Shown here piece by piece: positions 35,268 through 44,523 of a DNA stretch of 64,000 bases (position 1 is its first letter; each line of letters opens with the position of its first letter). The notes beneath the pieces are model-generated. The model was not told where the DNA came from, ran no database searches, and saw nothing but the letters and a program-made list of their open reading frames with translations. A program made the translations under genes and the position numbers. Source of the stretch: Mucilaginibacter pallidiroseus. Its GTDB lineage: Bacteria; Bacteroidota; Bacteroidia; Sphingobacteriales; Sphingobacteriaceae. The DNA is taken from contig NZ_VOEJ01000001.1 of NCBI RefSeq assembly GCF_007846085.1, positions 310,001 to 374,000 of the forward strand. Direction: 5' to 3'.

Positions 35268-36146
35268 ATGCCATCAATAGGATTAGTCACAGTATTGTAT
35301 AATAGTAATGAAGTACTAGAGGGTTTTTTTAAAAGCCTTTCGTTACAGGACTTCAAAGACTATCATCTTTACATAGTCGATAACAGCCCCAGTAGTTCGA
35401 CGGATACTTTAATTGCAGATTTGTCCGTCAAATTTCCGTTAAGTGAATTTACGCATATAAAAAATGACGAAAATGCGGGAGTTGCAAAAGGCAATAATCA
35501 AGGTATAAAACGTGCAATGGAAGACGGTGCGGAGTATTTATTATTGTTAAATAACGATATTGAATTTTCTCAGCCGTATCTATTAAGCCAGATGCTAGAG
35601 CTCGCCCTCAAAGGCGAAAATATAATAGTACCAAAAATCTTATATTTTGATTCGAAACGTATATGGATGGCGGGTGGGGAATTGCTTAAACGGAAAGGTT
35701 ACACTATCCATGTAGGGGAGGATGAAATTGATAATGGGCAATATAATACAAATGCGTACTACAAATATGCACCCACATGTTTTATGCTGATATCAAAACA
35801 AGTTTTTGATAAAGTTGGGTATATGGATGAAAGATACTTCGTGTACTTTGACGACACCGATTTTATTTACAGGGCTGTAAACAATGGGTATAAGGTGTTG
35901 TATGTTGGCAAGTTGGAAGTTTTACACAAAGTGAGCAGCACCACCGGCGGCTATGAAACCCCTTTTGGTGTATATTACACTACTCGTAATAGGATATTTT
36001 TTATACGTAAGAACCTAACAATGCTAACCAAAGTTGTTGCACTGTCTTACACATTATTTACAAGAATAATAAAAGCCCTAAGGTATGATAAACAGCAACT
36101 AGTTCAGTTGAAACAGGGTATCAAGGACGGATTAGAACTAAAATGA
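35268..36146 (+). CDS. GT2 family glycosyltransferase (rhamnosyltransferase-like)
   Basis: The 292-residue enzyme has a GT-A N terminus (VTVLYNSNEVLEGFFKSL, YIVDNSPSSSTDTLI) and NAGVAKGNNQGIKRAMEDGA, the pattern common in rhamnosyl and other deoxysugar transferases. LLLNNDIEF carries the metal-binding acidic stretch, and YFVYFDDTDFIYRAV the second acidic motif. The ATG lies 3 bases after the epimerase gene, and the end overlaps the Wzy-like gene by 4 bases. Its location beside a rhamnose-epimerase-like gene fits a deoxysugar donor; this is inference. Confidence 0.87.
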   Translation: MPSIGLVTVLYNSNEVLEGFFKSLSLQDFKDYHLYIVDNSPSSSTDTLIADLSVKFPLSEFTHIKNDENAGVAKGNNQGIKRAMEDGAEYLLLLNNDIEFSQPYLLSQMLELALKGENIIVPKILYFDSKRIWMAGGELLKRKGYTIHVGEDEIDNGQYNTNAYYKYAPTCFMLISKQVFDKVGYMDERYFVYFDDTDFIYRAVNNGYKVLYVGKLEVLHKVSSTTGGYETPFGVYYTTRNRIFFIRKNLTMLTKVVALSYTLFTRIIKALRYDKQQLVQLKQGIKDGLELK

Positions 36147-37381
36147 TCATAACTGCCGCAATTTTTTACCTTTTAATTATTGTGTTATCTATTATTATCA
36201 CTGGGGATAAATACAATATGTTCCTAATGTCTAACATCATATTCCTAACAACAACCTTTCTCTTCCCATTTTTAGGAATTTTAGTTGGTTTGGATGTTGT
36301 TATGACAGTTGAGGGAATGGTAATGTATTTGTTGTACTACTTCATTTTTTTTGCATTTTACATATTAGGTCGAAAAGTCAAGTTCAACGATAATATTGGC
36401 ACCCCGGAAAATACCAGAGGGTTTTATGTTTACCTAGTGTTGTGGTTTTGTTTAGGTGTTAATATTTTATTTGTATTATACAGTGTGGCAAATTACGGCA
36501 TACAAGGAGCTTTTATAAATTCAAGGGAAGTATATACAACAACCCGTACAGGTAGCGGGCAGATTTATTATGTGGCGTCAATTTTTTTGAACCTATACGC
36601 TATATTAGGTTTATTTGTTTATAAACGCAAAATATTACATTTCTTATTTTGCGTTCTTCTAGCATTGCCATACGGCACTAAAGGAAAAATATTTCTGATT
36701 TTGATTTATAATCTTGCTTATGTTTTTTTTGTGAATAAAGACAGGGAAAAATATAGACGGCTTAAGTATTTTTTACCTATTGTTATTTTTATTCCTTTAA
36801 TAATGGTCGGCGCGTTTTGGTATACAAGTATTGGGCTGGATCAATCTGCCTTGTTGCAATTTGTAATAGGTTACGGCAATGAATATGAAAATAACTTCCA
36901 TGATATGATTATTCATTTTGATCATTATTTCCCTCATGGATATCTTAATGGAACCATATTATTTGGAGATGTTTTCTATCCATTCATACCGCGTGTCTTA
37001 TGGCCTGGAAAGCCCTTGATATTTGGTGACCTATACTTGTCATACATAATATATCCCGAGGCAACTATAGCTAACGCTGGTGCTCCATCGTTTGGGCCAC
37101 TAGGGCAGCCTTATGCAGATTTTGGTTTTTGGGGTGGACTGGTCCAGATTTTTATAGAGCAATCAATATTAGGCTTTTTGTTGGGAAGAGCAGAAACAAA
37201 ATGCATTAAATATCCTTCCATATTTAATTTTTTTTTACTCATTGCATTATCCTTTGGGGGATTAATAGGATTAGCTGCAACAAATAGATTAGTATTATTG
37301 GCTTTTAATGTAACATTGATTTTTATTATATTCTATCCTCTTAAATATAAATTCGTACTAAATAAAAAGTTGAGGCAGTAA
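36143..37381 (+). CDS. O-antigen/EPS polymerase (Wzy-like)
   Basis: The 412-residue membrane protein has about eleven to twelve hydrophobic segments. A large periplasmic loop lies at about 260-320 (YGNEYENNFHDMIIHFDHYF, PFIPRVLWPGKPL), and the PRVLWPGKP stretch is common in repeat-unit polymerases. Such proteins join lipid-linked repeats in the periplasm. Its start overlaps the GT2 stop (ATGA). An inverted repeat follows the stop codon. The identification rests on topology, context and this motif rather than strong sequence similarity. Confidence 0.75.
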   Translation: MIITAAIFYLLIIVLSIIITGDKYNMFLMSNIIFLTTTFLFPFLGILVGLDVVMTVEGMVMYLLYYFIFFAFYILGRKVKFNDNIGTPENTRGFYVYLVLWFCLGVNILFVLYSVANYGIQGAFINSREVYTTTRTGSGQIYYVASIFLNLYAILGLFVYKRKILHFLFCVLLALPYGTKGKIFLILIYNLAYVFFVNKDREKYRRLKYFLPIVIFIPLIMVGAFWYTSIGLDQSALLQFVIGYGNEYENNFHDMIIHFDHYFPHGYLNGTILFGDVFYPFIPRVLWPGKPLIFGDLYLSYIIYPEATIANAGAPSFGPLGQPYADFGFWGGLVQIFIEQSILGFLLGRAETKCIKYPSIFNFFLLIALSFGGLIGLAATNRLVLLAFNVTLIFIIFYPLKYKFVLNKKLRQ

Positions 37382-37401
37382 CAATGGTTTTAGTCCATTG
37401 T
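37381..37401 (+). other. Small inverted repeat after the polymerase gene
   Basis: ACAATGG and CCATTGT form a 7-bp stem around TTTTAGT directly after the Wzy-like stop codon. There is no T run, so it is not a typical terminator. It could be an RNA-stabilising or attenuating hairpin between the polymerase and the GT4 gene. Confidence 0.3.
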
Positions 37402-37465
37402 AAACAAGCTAACTAATTCAAAAGATATTCAGCTTACAAAAACTTGTAAAAATAATTGAAATTTG

Positions 37466-38461
37466 ATGAGTATTGATACTGTTCTAATAGATAATAGATG
37501 GGGCGGGAATACTGGCATAGGCCGTTTGCTAAGAGAAATAAAGCAAAGAACGCCCGCTGGTGTTCAAACAAAATTAATTGACGAAAAGTTTGATTTGGGC
37601 AGCCCTTTAACTCCTTTGTTCTTGAAAAGAAAAGTGAACAGCAGTGGGGCGGATATCTTCTACTCGCCCTCTTTTATGCCCCCTTTACAGTCAACTGTTC
37701 CATTCATAATTACCATACATGATTTAAATCACTTATACTTTTACACGAAATTTCACAAATTATATCTTAAGTATGCGATAGCTTATATCGCGAAAAAATC
37801 AAAGCGAATCATCACAGTCTCAGAATATACAAAAGGAGAATTAGTAGACAAACTGGGGTTGGATGCTAAAAAGATAGATGTTATATATAACGGTGTAGAT
37901 CCAAATTATTCTTTAAATACCCAGTGTTTTGAAACTGAACGGCCTTATTTTTTATATGTGGGTAACAGGAGGGAGTATAAAAACCTCGATAGGACATTTG
38001 CGGCTTTTGCCCGAGCCAATATTGCTTCAGATTATCTTTTATTAATTACGGGCAACAGTGATGAGCATACCTTAAGCTTAATTACCAGGCACAATCTTAA
38101 TGATAAAGTAAGGTTTTTAGGATCTGTTAATGAAGCGGATTTGCCGAAGATTTATAAAGGAGCAACAGCACTATTGTTTGTATCACTGATGGAGGGATTT
38201 GGCTTGCCGGTAATTGAGGCAATGGCTTCTGAGACTCCGGTTATTACATCAAACATTACTTCTTTGCCAGAGATTGCCGGTGATGCTGCATTGCTAACAG
38301 ACCCTTATAATATAGATGATATCAGTAGGGCTATTGAAAGTATAGCTGACAGCCCGCTTTTAAGAACTGAATTAAAAGAAAAAGGCGTTATACGTAGTAA
38401 AGCCTTCAGCTGGGATAATACAGGGAAACAAACTTGGGATTTGATACGAAGTAGTACGTAA
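37466..38461 (+). CDS. GT4 family glycosyltransferase
   Basis: The 331-residue enzyme shows the GT-B fold of GT4, with a central FLYVGNRREYKNLDRTFAAF and the family signature KGATALLFVSLMEGFGLPVI followed by EAMASETPVI. It starts at ATG 37466; a TTG just before it would add one residue. It resembles mannosyltransferase B-type enzymes that use GDP- or UDP-sugars. It is cytoplasmic and membrane-associated. It lies 84 bases after the polymerase gene. Confidence 0.9.
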   Translation: MSIDTVLIDNRWGGNTGIGRLLREIKQRTPAGVQTKLIDEKFDLGSPLTPLFLKRKVNSSGADIFYSPSFMPPLQSTVPFIITIHDLNHLYFYTKFHKLYLKYAIAYIAKKSKRIITVSEYTKGELVDKLGLDAKKIDVIYNGVDPNYSLNTQCFETERPYFLYVGNRREYKNLDRTFAAFARANIASDYLLLITGNSDEHTLSLITRHNLNDKVRFLGSVNEADLPKIYKGATALLFVSLMEGFGLPVIEAMASETPVITSNITSLPEIAGDAALLTDPYNIDDISRAIESIADSPLLRTELKEKGVIRSKAFSWDNTGKQTWDLIRSST

Positions 38462-38482
38462 AGGAATATTGTGACAATGTAC

Positions 38483-38490
38483 TATATTTG
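38483..38490 (+). promoter_or_regulatory. Possible internal -7 box
   Basis: TATATTTG matches TAnnTTTG 108 bases ahead of the GT2 gene at 38599, in a 137-base AT-rich gap. No -33 partner at suitable distance was found. It may be an internal promoter for the 3' part of the locus (GT2, heptose genes). Confidence 0.3.
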
Positions 38491-38598
38491 TTATTTGTAT
38501 TTATAGTTAATTATTTACAATATAAACTGGTAATTAACATACAAAATTTTTGCTCGTAAATACTACTAGGTATTTATACAAGTTTTTGACGAACCAGA

Positions 38599-39510
38599 AT
38601 GAATTTTAGCTTAGTAATTCCCACACTCAATGCGGGTGATAAATGGATTGATCTTTTAAAGTCAATAGATTCGCAATCGATAAAGCCTCAAAAGACGATT
38701 ATAGTTGATTCGGGTTCAACGGATAACACTGTCAGGTTAGCAGTTCAACATGGTTTTGAAGTAATTGAAATACCTAAAACCGAATTCAACCATGGCAAAA
38801 CAAGACAATTGTTGGTTGACAGAAGCGGTAATGTCGACGTTTGCGTGTTTCTTACGCAAGACGCTATTTTAGCTGACGTTGACAGTATAAAAAATATTAC
38901 AGCCGTATTTAATGATAATTTAGTTGGCATGGCTTATGGAAGGCAACTTCCGCATAAAAATGCAAAGCCTTTGGAGATACATGCACGCCTGTTTAACTAT
39001 CCGGATAAATCAAACCTCATATCAATTGAAGACCAGCCTGAATTGGGTTTTAAAGCATTTTTTAGCTCAAATTCATTCTCGGCATATCGAAAAAGCGCCC
39101 TTTTGGAAATTGGCGGCTTTCCAACAAATTCAATTATGGGAGAAGATGCAATAGTTGCTGCTAAAATGCTTAAAGCGGGCTTTAAAAAAGCCTATGTGGC
39201 TAATGCAACCGTATATCACTCGCATAGTTATACGCTTGCCGAAGAGTTTCGCCGGTATTTCGATACGAGGGTTTTCCATGAGCAAAATATTTGGATGCTT
39301 CAGGAATACGGTAAGCCTACAGGGGAGGGCTTTAAATTTATTCAGTCAGAAATTAAATATGTTTTAAAAAATTCGCCATTAAGCATATTTAAATCAGTCA
39401 GTTCAATCTTTGCAAAATTATTGGGCTATAACAGCGGTAGGTATTATCGCAAAATGTCGGTGAAAACTTTAAAAAAACTATCTATGCATGGATTTTACTG
39501 GAACAAATAG
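38599..39510 (+). CDS. GT2 family glycosyltransferase (rhamnosyltransferase-like)
   Basis: The 303-residue protein has the GT2 motifs LVIPTLNAGDKWIDLLKSID and IIVDSGSTDNTVRLA. FLTQDAILAD carries the metal-site acidic residue, and GEDAIVAAKMLKAGFKKAYV is the acceptor-side motif. The HGKTRQLLV stretch is typical of rhamnosyltransferases of the RfbF/WsaF group, so a deoxysugar donor is likely. It lies alone between two gaps, after a possible internal promoter and before the heptose genes. Confidence 0.87.
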   Translation: MNFSLVIPTLNAGDKWIDLLKSIDSQSIKPQKTIIVDSGSTDNTVRLAVQHGFEVIEIPKTEFNHGKTRQLLVDRSGNVDVCVFLTQDAILADVDSIKNITAVFNDNLVGMAYGRQLPHKNAKPLEIHARLFNYPDKSNLISIEDQPELGFKAFFSSNSFSAYRKSALLEIGGFPTNSIMGEDAIVAAKMLKAGFKKAYVANATVYHSHSYTLAEEFRRYFDTRVFHEQNIWMLQEYGKPTGEGFKFIQSEIKYVLKNSPLSIFKSVSSIFAKLLGYNSGRYYRKMSVKTLKKLSMHGFYWNK

Positions 39511-39545
39511 CCACCTGTTTTCAGTTAACGCATACATTTATCTAG

Positions 39546-40487
39546 ATGAATTTAAAAAGTAGAATACTTGTTATCGGCGATCTGATGATCGATCATTACA
39601 TCTATGGTAACTGCAATCGCATTTCTCCTGAAGCACCGGTTCCGGTTGTGGAGATCACTAAGGAAACTTATACACTTGGCGGCGCTGGAAACGTGCTACA
39701 AAATTTGCACGCTTTTGGAGTAAGTTCATCAATTATTGGAGTGGTTGGGCAGGATAATGATGCCGAAATAGTGGCTGAACAGCTACGCCAAATTGAAATT
39801 CCCAATGATGGACTTATAAAGGACGACGCGCGTTGCACCGTGGTAAAATCTCGAGTATTAGTAAATAGTCATCAGTTAATCCGGCTTGATCGGGAGAAGG
39901 TACACCCCTTAAGCCTGTCTGTTGAGCAGAAAGTGATTGCATATGTACATAGCGTTATAGAATGTTATGATTTGGTACTAATCTCTGATTACAATAAAGG
40001 GCTTCTAACAGACTCTCTAATTCAAAGCATAGTATCAATTTGTAACGTTGCAGGGAAGATGATAATAGTTGACCCAAAGGGCAACAACTTTGACAAATAT
40101 AATGGCGTAAATATTATAAAGCCTAATAAGAAAGAAGCTATTATAGCATCGGGAATAAATATAACTGACAATGACAGCCTTAAGGCAGCCTGCTTTAAAA
40201 TAAAAGAGATTACAGCCTGCGATACTGTTATCGTCACAATGTCTGAAGATGGCATAGCGATGCTTAGTGATAATGAACTTAAAATTATTCCTACCAAAGC
40301 ACTGGACGTTGTTGATGTAACCGGTGCGGGAGATACCGTTTTGGCCGCTATTGGAATAAGTATAGCTTCGGGTAGATCAATTTACGAAGCATGCGAATTT
40401 GCAAATCAGGCTGCAGCCGTTGTGGTAAGCAAAGTAGGCAGCGCTACAGCTACATTGCAGGAGATTGAAGAAAAAACATTCCGATAA
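39546..40487 (+). CDS. D-glycero-D-manno-heptose-7-phosphate kinase (HldE domain I-like)
   Basis: The 313-residue PfkB-family kinase begins ILVIGDLMIDHYIYGNCNRI and contains SPEAPVPVVE, the signature of the RfaE/HldE kinase domain. DVTGAGDTVLAAI is the C-terminal PfkB signature. Bifunctional HldE would carry a nucleotidyltransferase domain to about 475 residues; here the gene stops after the kinase, as in HldA. It phosphorylates heptose-7-phosphate at C-1. It is followed by hldD and gmhA in one coupled run. Confidence 0.9.
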   Translation: MNLKSRILVIGDLMIDHYIYGNCNRISPEAPVPVVEITKETYTLGGAGNVLQNLHAFGVSSSIIGVVGQDNDAEIVAEQLRQIEIPNDGLIKDDARCTVVKSRVLVNSHQLIRLDREKVHPLSLSVEQKVIAYVHSVIECYDLVLISDYNKGLLTDSLIQSIVSICNVAGKMIIVDPKGNNFDKYNGVNIIKPNKKEAIIASGINITDNDSLKAACFKIKEITACDTVIVTMSEDGIAMLSDNELKIIPTKALDVVDVTGAGDTVLAAIGISIASGRSIYEACEFANQAAAVVVSKVGSATATLQEIEEKTFR

Positions 40488-40491
40488 GACG

Positions 40492-41493
40492 ATGGATATG
40501 AACCAAACCATTATTATAACGGGTGCTGCCGGGTTTATTGGCTCATGCATGGTTCAGTATTTAAACCAGGAGGGCTTTTGCAACCTTATATTGGTTGATG
40601 ATTTTAGTATTTCCGAAAAGAATACCAATTGGCAATCGAAAAAGTACAGTGAGACTGTTGAACGAAGTGTTTTTTTTGATTGGTTAAGGCAATATGATAA
40701 AAAAATTGCGTGTATTATCCATTTAGGCGCTCGTACAGATACCACAGAATTTGATTATGCAGTACATCAAAGGCTCAACGTAGAGTATTCGCAATCAATG
40801 TGGCAGCATTGCGTAATTAATCAGATTCCCCTTATATATGCCTCGTCTGCAGCAACATACGGTGCAGGGGAAATGGGATACAATGATGATCATGATATTG
40901 TTGAAAAATTGAAACCCCTTAATCCTTATGGCGTCAGTAAAAATGAATTCGATAAGTGGGCTCTGCAGCAAAAATCTACTCCGCCGTTTTGGACGGGCCT
41001 GAAATTTTTTAACGTTTACGGCCCTAATGAAACTCACAAGGGGCGAATGGCGAGCGTTATTTGGCATTCATTCAACCAAATTAATAGTACCGGCTTGGTC
41101 AAATTGTTTAAAAGCCATCGAAATGATTTCAAAGATGGCCAACAATTGCGCGACTTTGTGTATGTAAAAGATGTGCTGAAAGTGATTTACTGGATGATAA
41201 CGAATATGATAGGCGGTTATTGGAATAAATCCAATAACGGACTTTACAATCTGGGCGCGGGTAAGGCCCGTAGTTTTCACGACTTAGTAACTGCTACATT
41301 CAAAGGATTAGACAAGCAACCACATATGGAGTTCATTGATATGCCTGAAGATATAAGAGATACATATCAATATTTTACGGAAGCTAAGATGCATAAGCTT
41401 TACGCTGCTGGCTATAATACGCCCTTTTATTCATTGGAAGATGGGATAGATGATTACGTAAGAAACTACTTATTAAAAGGAACAATTTACTGA
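40492..41493 (+). CDS. hldD: ADP-L-glycero-D-manno-heptose 6-epimerase
   Basis: The 333-residue SDR (ATG 40492, five bases after the kinase stop; an upstream TTG would overlap the kinase gene) has [20 protein letters not shown] and [16 protein letters not shown]. The active-site [12 protein letters not shown] and [18 protein letters not shown] are diagnostic for HldD/RfaD. It interconverts D,D- and L,D-heptose in the ADP-bound form. Its TGA overlaps the next ATG (TGATG). Confidence 0.93.
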   Translation: MDMNQTIIITGAAGFIGSCMVQYLNQEGFCNLILVDDFSISEKNTNWQSKKYSETVERSVFFDWLRQYDKKIACIIHLGARTDTTEFDYAVHQRLNVEYSQSMWQHCVINQIPLIYASSAATYGAGEMGYNDDHDIVEKLKPLNPYGVSKNEFDKWALQQKSTPPFWTGLKFFNVYGPNETHKGRMASVIWHSFNQINSTGLVKLFKSHRNDFKDGQQLRDFVYVKDVLKVIYWMITNMIGGYWNKSNNGLYNLGAGKARSFHDLVTATFKGLDKQPHMEFIDMPEDIRDTYQYFTEAKMHKLYAAGYNTPFYSLEDGIDDYVRNYLLKGTIY

Positions 41494-42056
41494 TGCCACA
41501 GGATATAAAAGACATTTTTGACAACCATATAAATGTTGCAAAAAACACCTTCGAAAATTTAAAAAAAGATATAGAACAAACATGCAGTTTAATTGTTAAG
41601 TGCAGTACATCGGGAAAAAAAATTATACTTTTTGGAAACGGTGGTAGTGCTGCCGACGCACAACATATAGCAGCAGAGTTTATAGGCCGGTTTGTAAAAG
41701 AAAGAAGATCATTGCCTGCAATTGCTTTAACTACAGATACATCTGCTCTTACAGCAATTAGCAACGACTACGGATACGACAGGGTTTTTGAACGGCAGGT
41801 GCTAGGTTTGGCTGTAGCCGGAGATGTTTTAATTGGTTTATCTACCAGTGGCAATAGCCCCAACGTTATTAACGCTCTGGTGGCAGGTAAGGCAATAGGA
41901 TGTATAACGATTGGGCTAAGTGGGCGCGACGGAGGGCAAATGAATAGTTGCTGTGATGTTAACTTAATTGTTCCATCAGACATAACGGCGCGGGTTCAGG
42001 AGATGCATATATTGATAGGGCATATAATATGTGGAGCTGTAGACGACGCTATTTAA
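41493..42056 (+). CDS. gmhA: Sedoheptulose-7-phosphate isomerase
   Basis: The 187-residue SIS-domain protein contains [39 protein letters not shown] and the terminal metal-site stretch [12 protein letters not shown], all typical of GmhA. It converts sedoheptulose 7-phosphate to heptose 7-phosphate, the first committed step of the ADP-heptose pathway. It is translationally coupled to hldD. The pathway's phosphatase (GmhB) and nucleotidyltransferase (HldC) are not in the window. Confidence 0.93.
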   Translation: MPQDIKDIFDNHINVAKNTFENLKKDIEQTCSLIVKCSTSGKKIILFGNGGSAADAQHIAAEFIGRFVKERRSLPAIALTTDTSALTAISNDYGYDRVFERQVLGLAVAGDVLIGLSTSGNSPNVINALVAGKAIGCITIGLSGRDGGQMNSCCDVNLIVPSDITARVQEMHILIGHIICGAVDDAI

Positions 42057-42097
42057 TAATATATTTTAATTATTAAAATTATATAGTTAATTTAATA

Positions 42098-42105
42098 TAA
42101 TTTTG
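42098..42105 (+). promoter_or_regulatory. Possible -7 box for the glycosylphosphotransferase gene
   Basis: TAATTTTG matches TAnnTTTG in the very AT-rich 118-base gap before ATG 42175. A weak hairpin (AGACTG 42137-42142 with CAGTCT 42153-42158) follows. No -33 box at usual spacing. Confidence 0.3.
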
Positions 42106-42174
42106 TAATTGATAAATAAATGCTTAATTTTTAATTAGACTGTTATTTTAATCAGTCTTTTCAAATAATATTAC

Positions 42175-43530
42175 ATGAATACACGTTACTCGAAGCTCTT
42201 GCCGGGGATAGTCTTTCTAAGTGATTTGGTTTTATTAAATGTTGCTTTATATAACTCTCATTTTTTAAAATTTAATACATTTCTTACTAGCGACCAATCT
42301 ACTGTGTTCATGCTGCTTGTTAATTTGGCATGGGTAATTGTATCGGCCGTCTCCAAGAGCTTTAATATTGTAAGGCCACTTATGTTAAGGGATAACATAA
42401 ATCGGTTTTTACTTACGCTTATTTATCACCTATTAATTGTTTTCAGCTGCATATATTTTTTAAAAATTGAAAATATTTCGCGTACTGAAGTAATGTTGAG
42501 TTACACGCTGTTTTTCTTCCTTGTCGTATTACATCGCTCACTATTGTTCTTTTTTCTTGACTTTATACGTAAAAAAGGATTTAATCACAGGCAAATAATA
42601 GTAATAGGAGATAGGAGCATAGCTCAGCGCTTGGTTCAATCGTTCGCACAGCACCCCGAGTATGGTTATGACTTTAATGATTTCATATCCGACGAGGATA
42701 TAGCCAACATGACCGCGGATGAGTTGATTGCGTCTTTGCTTGAAAAAAAGCCTAACGAAGTATTTTTGTGTTATAAACAAATAGATAATGAACTGCTTGC
42801 CCGGTTGGTTTCGTTCGGCAACGCCAGCATGATCAAAATCAAAGTAGTATCCGATTTAGTTATTGATAAAGATGTTAACAGCGTAAATCTTGTTAACTAT
42901 CACAACGTGCCGGTTTTACACGTTAATGCCCAGCCGGAAATAAGCCTTAAAATTCGCGTTCTTAAAAGGAGCTTCGATATACTGTTCTCGTCTGTCGTAA
43001 TGTTCCTTGGTTCGCCTGTGTTTGTGTTGTTATTTTTGATAACAAAATTCTCATCTAAAGGGCCTGTGTTTTTCAGGCAGGAGCGTATAGGCAAGGAGGG
43101 TAAGCCGTTTTATATATACAAATTCAGGAGTATGCGTGTGGATGCTGAAAAAGCAGGCCCGCAACTTTCAAAAGATAATGATCCGCGTATTACCAAATGG
43201 GGAATGATTATGCGTAAAACCCGTTTGGATGAGCTACCACAGTTCTTTAATGTTTTGAAAGGAGATATGTCGGTTGTTGGTCCAAGGCCCGAGCGTCAGT
43301 ACTTTATTGAGCAAATACTTGAGAAAACGCCAAGCTATCGTAAGCTATTACAAGTAAAACCTGGTTTAACTTCAATAGGTCAGGTGCATTATGGCTACGC
43401 CGAAAATGTGGATCAAATGCGCGACAGGTCGAGATATGATTTGCTTTACCTTCAAAACATAAGTTTCAATTCTGACATCAACATCATTTTAAAAACCGTT
43501 AAGGTAATGGTTCAGGGTAAAGGGAAATAA
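42175..43530 (+). CDS. Undecaprenyl-phosphate sugar phosphotransferase (WcaJ/WbaP-like)
   Basis: The 451-residue enzyme starts the lipid-linked repeat unit by moving a sugar-1-phosphate onto undecaprenyl phosphate. The N-terminal half has four to five membrane segments (about 12-135) and a CoA-binding-like domain (about 140-245). The C-terminal half is the bacterial sugar transferase domain, with KRSFDILFSSVVMFL, RQERIGKEGKPFYIYKFRSM, TRLDELPQFFNVLKGDMSVV and GPRPERQYF. The length and order match WcaJ/WbaP proteins. It is the last gene of the locus, separated from gmhA by 118 bases with its own possible promoter. Confidence 0.92.
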   Translation: MNTRYSKLLPGIVFLSDLVLLNVALYNSHFLKFNTFLTSDQSTVFMLLVNLAWVIVSAVSKSFNIVRPLMLRDNINRFLLTLIYHLLIVFSCIYFLKIENISRTEVMLSYTLFFFLVVLHRSLLFFFLDFIRKKGFNHRQIIVIGDRSIAQRLVQSFAQHPEYGYDFNDFISDEDIANMTADELIASLLEKKPNEVFLCYKQIDNELLARLVSFGNASMIKIKVVSDLVIDKDVNSVNLVNYHNVPVLHVNAQPEISLKIRVLKRSFDILFSSVVMFLGSPVFVLLFLITKFSSKGPVFFRQERIGKEGKPFYIYKFRSMRVDAEKAGPQLSKDNDPRITKWGMIMRKTRLDELPQFFNVLKGDMSVVGPRPERQYFIEQILEKTPSYRKLLQVKPGLTSIGQVHYGYAENVDQMRDRSRYDLLYLQNISFNSDINIILKTVKVMVQGKGK

Positions 43531-43654
43531 CACATTTGCCATTGCCTTAATAATTTTACTCCAATCATTTAATATGGATAAAAATTAAACATCAAGTAAA
43601 TGAGCGAGATAGGAAAAACTTGCAAAATCTATTTTAAAGTTTACCCAAATTCTA

Positions 43655-43662
43655 TATCTTTG
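43655..43662 (+). promoter_or_regulatory. -7 box of tRNA-Leu(TAG)
   Basis: TATCTTTG is a full TAnnTTTG match followed by GCACTCTC, a context also seen at the promoters at 19266 and 48278. It lies 21 bases before the tRNA. Confidence 0.6.
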
Positions 43663-43683
43663 CACTCTCTTAAAAAACCAAAC

Positions 43684-43765
43684 GCGGAAGTGGCGTAATT
43701 GGTAGCCGCACCAGACTTAGGATCTGGCGCCGCGAGGCGTGGGGGTTCGAGTCCCTTCTTCCGCA
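43684..43765 (+). tRNA. tRNA-Leu (anticodon TAG)
   Basis: An 82-base class II tRNA. The acceptor is GCGGAAG / CTTCCGC with discriminator A, the D arm contains TAATTGGTAGCCGCA, and the anticodon stem is CCAGA / TCTGG with loop CTTAGGA giving TAG. A long variable arm and a T arm with GGTTCGAGTCC follow. A terminator follows nine bases later. Confidence 0.95.
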
Positions 43766-43773
43766 CAGTAGTT

Positions 43774-43800
43774 AAAGCAGCCCAAAAGGGCTGCTTTTTT
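43774..43800 (+). terminator. Rho-independent terminator of tRNA-Leu(TAG)
   Basis: AAAGCAGCCC and GGGCTGCTTT form a perfect 10-bp stem with an AAAA loop, followed by T residues. The 200 bases after it, up to 44001, show no gene or clear element. Confidence 0.92.
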
Positions 43801-44001
43801 ATTATACTCCTTTTAGTTTCAATTAAGTATCGAGTTTATATTGTTATTGCTTAGAACGCTAAAATTTATAGTCGTTGCTAGTTTAATTACGGCTGTATAA
43901 GCTAATTTAAGGGAGGGAAAGGTATTATATAAGTTTGAGGTTAAATATTAGAACTGCATGAAATGCTATCTAATGCTAAAGATTATTGAGAGATGATCTT
44001 G

Positions 44002-44523
44002 TCAAATATTTTTACGCATGAGGAGGTCGGTTTGCTCGTCGCTACCCAACATAAATTTGTGGCTACTAAATACGGTGAAACCGTTCCGCTCATAAAAACG
44101 AATTGCTCCATGATTGTGTTCCCAAACGCCGAGCCATATTGAATCGAATCCCTTATCCTTTGCGGAATTTACTGCAAATTCTATTAAATGTTTACGGAGC
44201 TGTTTTCCCTGAAAGTCTTGTAAAATATAAATACGCTCCACTTCCAGCGAATATTCATCTTTAAATTCTGTTTTGGCATCGCCCTGGTTGAGTTTCAGGT
44301 AACCGGCAATCTCTCCATCAACCAAAATAAAATAAAATGCAGATTTGAGGTTATTGAGCTCTTGTGTTATGCGCTCGAGAGTATAGGCCTGTGCTGCAAA
44401 TGCAGCCATGTCGTCATCGCTGTTCTGATGAGCAAAAGCATCAAAAAAGGTTCGTTTGCTTAATTGTAAAAGCTTATCGGCGTCCTGCACCTTTAACTTT
44501 ACAATATCAACTTTAAAATCCAT
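44002..44523 (-). CDS. GNAT family N-acetyltransferase
   Basis: The 173-residue protein has the GNAT core: YILQDFQGKQLRKHLIEFAV with the acetyl-CoA-binding turn QGKQLRKH, then SIWLGVWEHNHGAIRFYERN and GFTVFSSHKF. It starts at ATG 44523, sharing one base with the upstream stop (TGATG), so it is translationally coupled to the membrane protein gene. Substrate unknown. It is the third gene of the sigma-factor operon. Confidence 0.88.
   Translation of the reverse strand: MDFKVDIVKLKVQDADKLLQLSKRTFFDAFAHQNSDDDMAAFAAQAYTLERITQELNNLKSAFYFILVDGEIAGYLKLNQGDAKTEFKDEYSLEVERIYILQDFQGKQLRKHLIEFAVNSAKDKGFDSIWLGVWEHNHGAIRFYERNGFTVFSSHKFMLGSDEQTDLLMRKNI

Noticed and set aside
40465..40491. TTG start for hldD overlapping the kinase gene
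   Set aside because: ATG 40492 lies just behind the kinase stop and directly before the conserved Rossmann motif.
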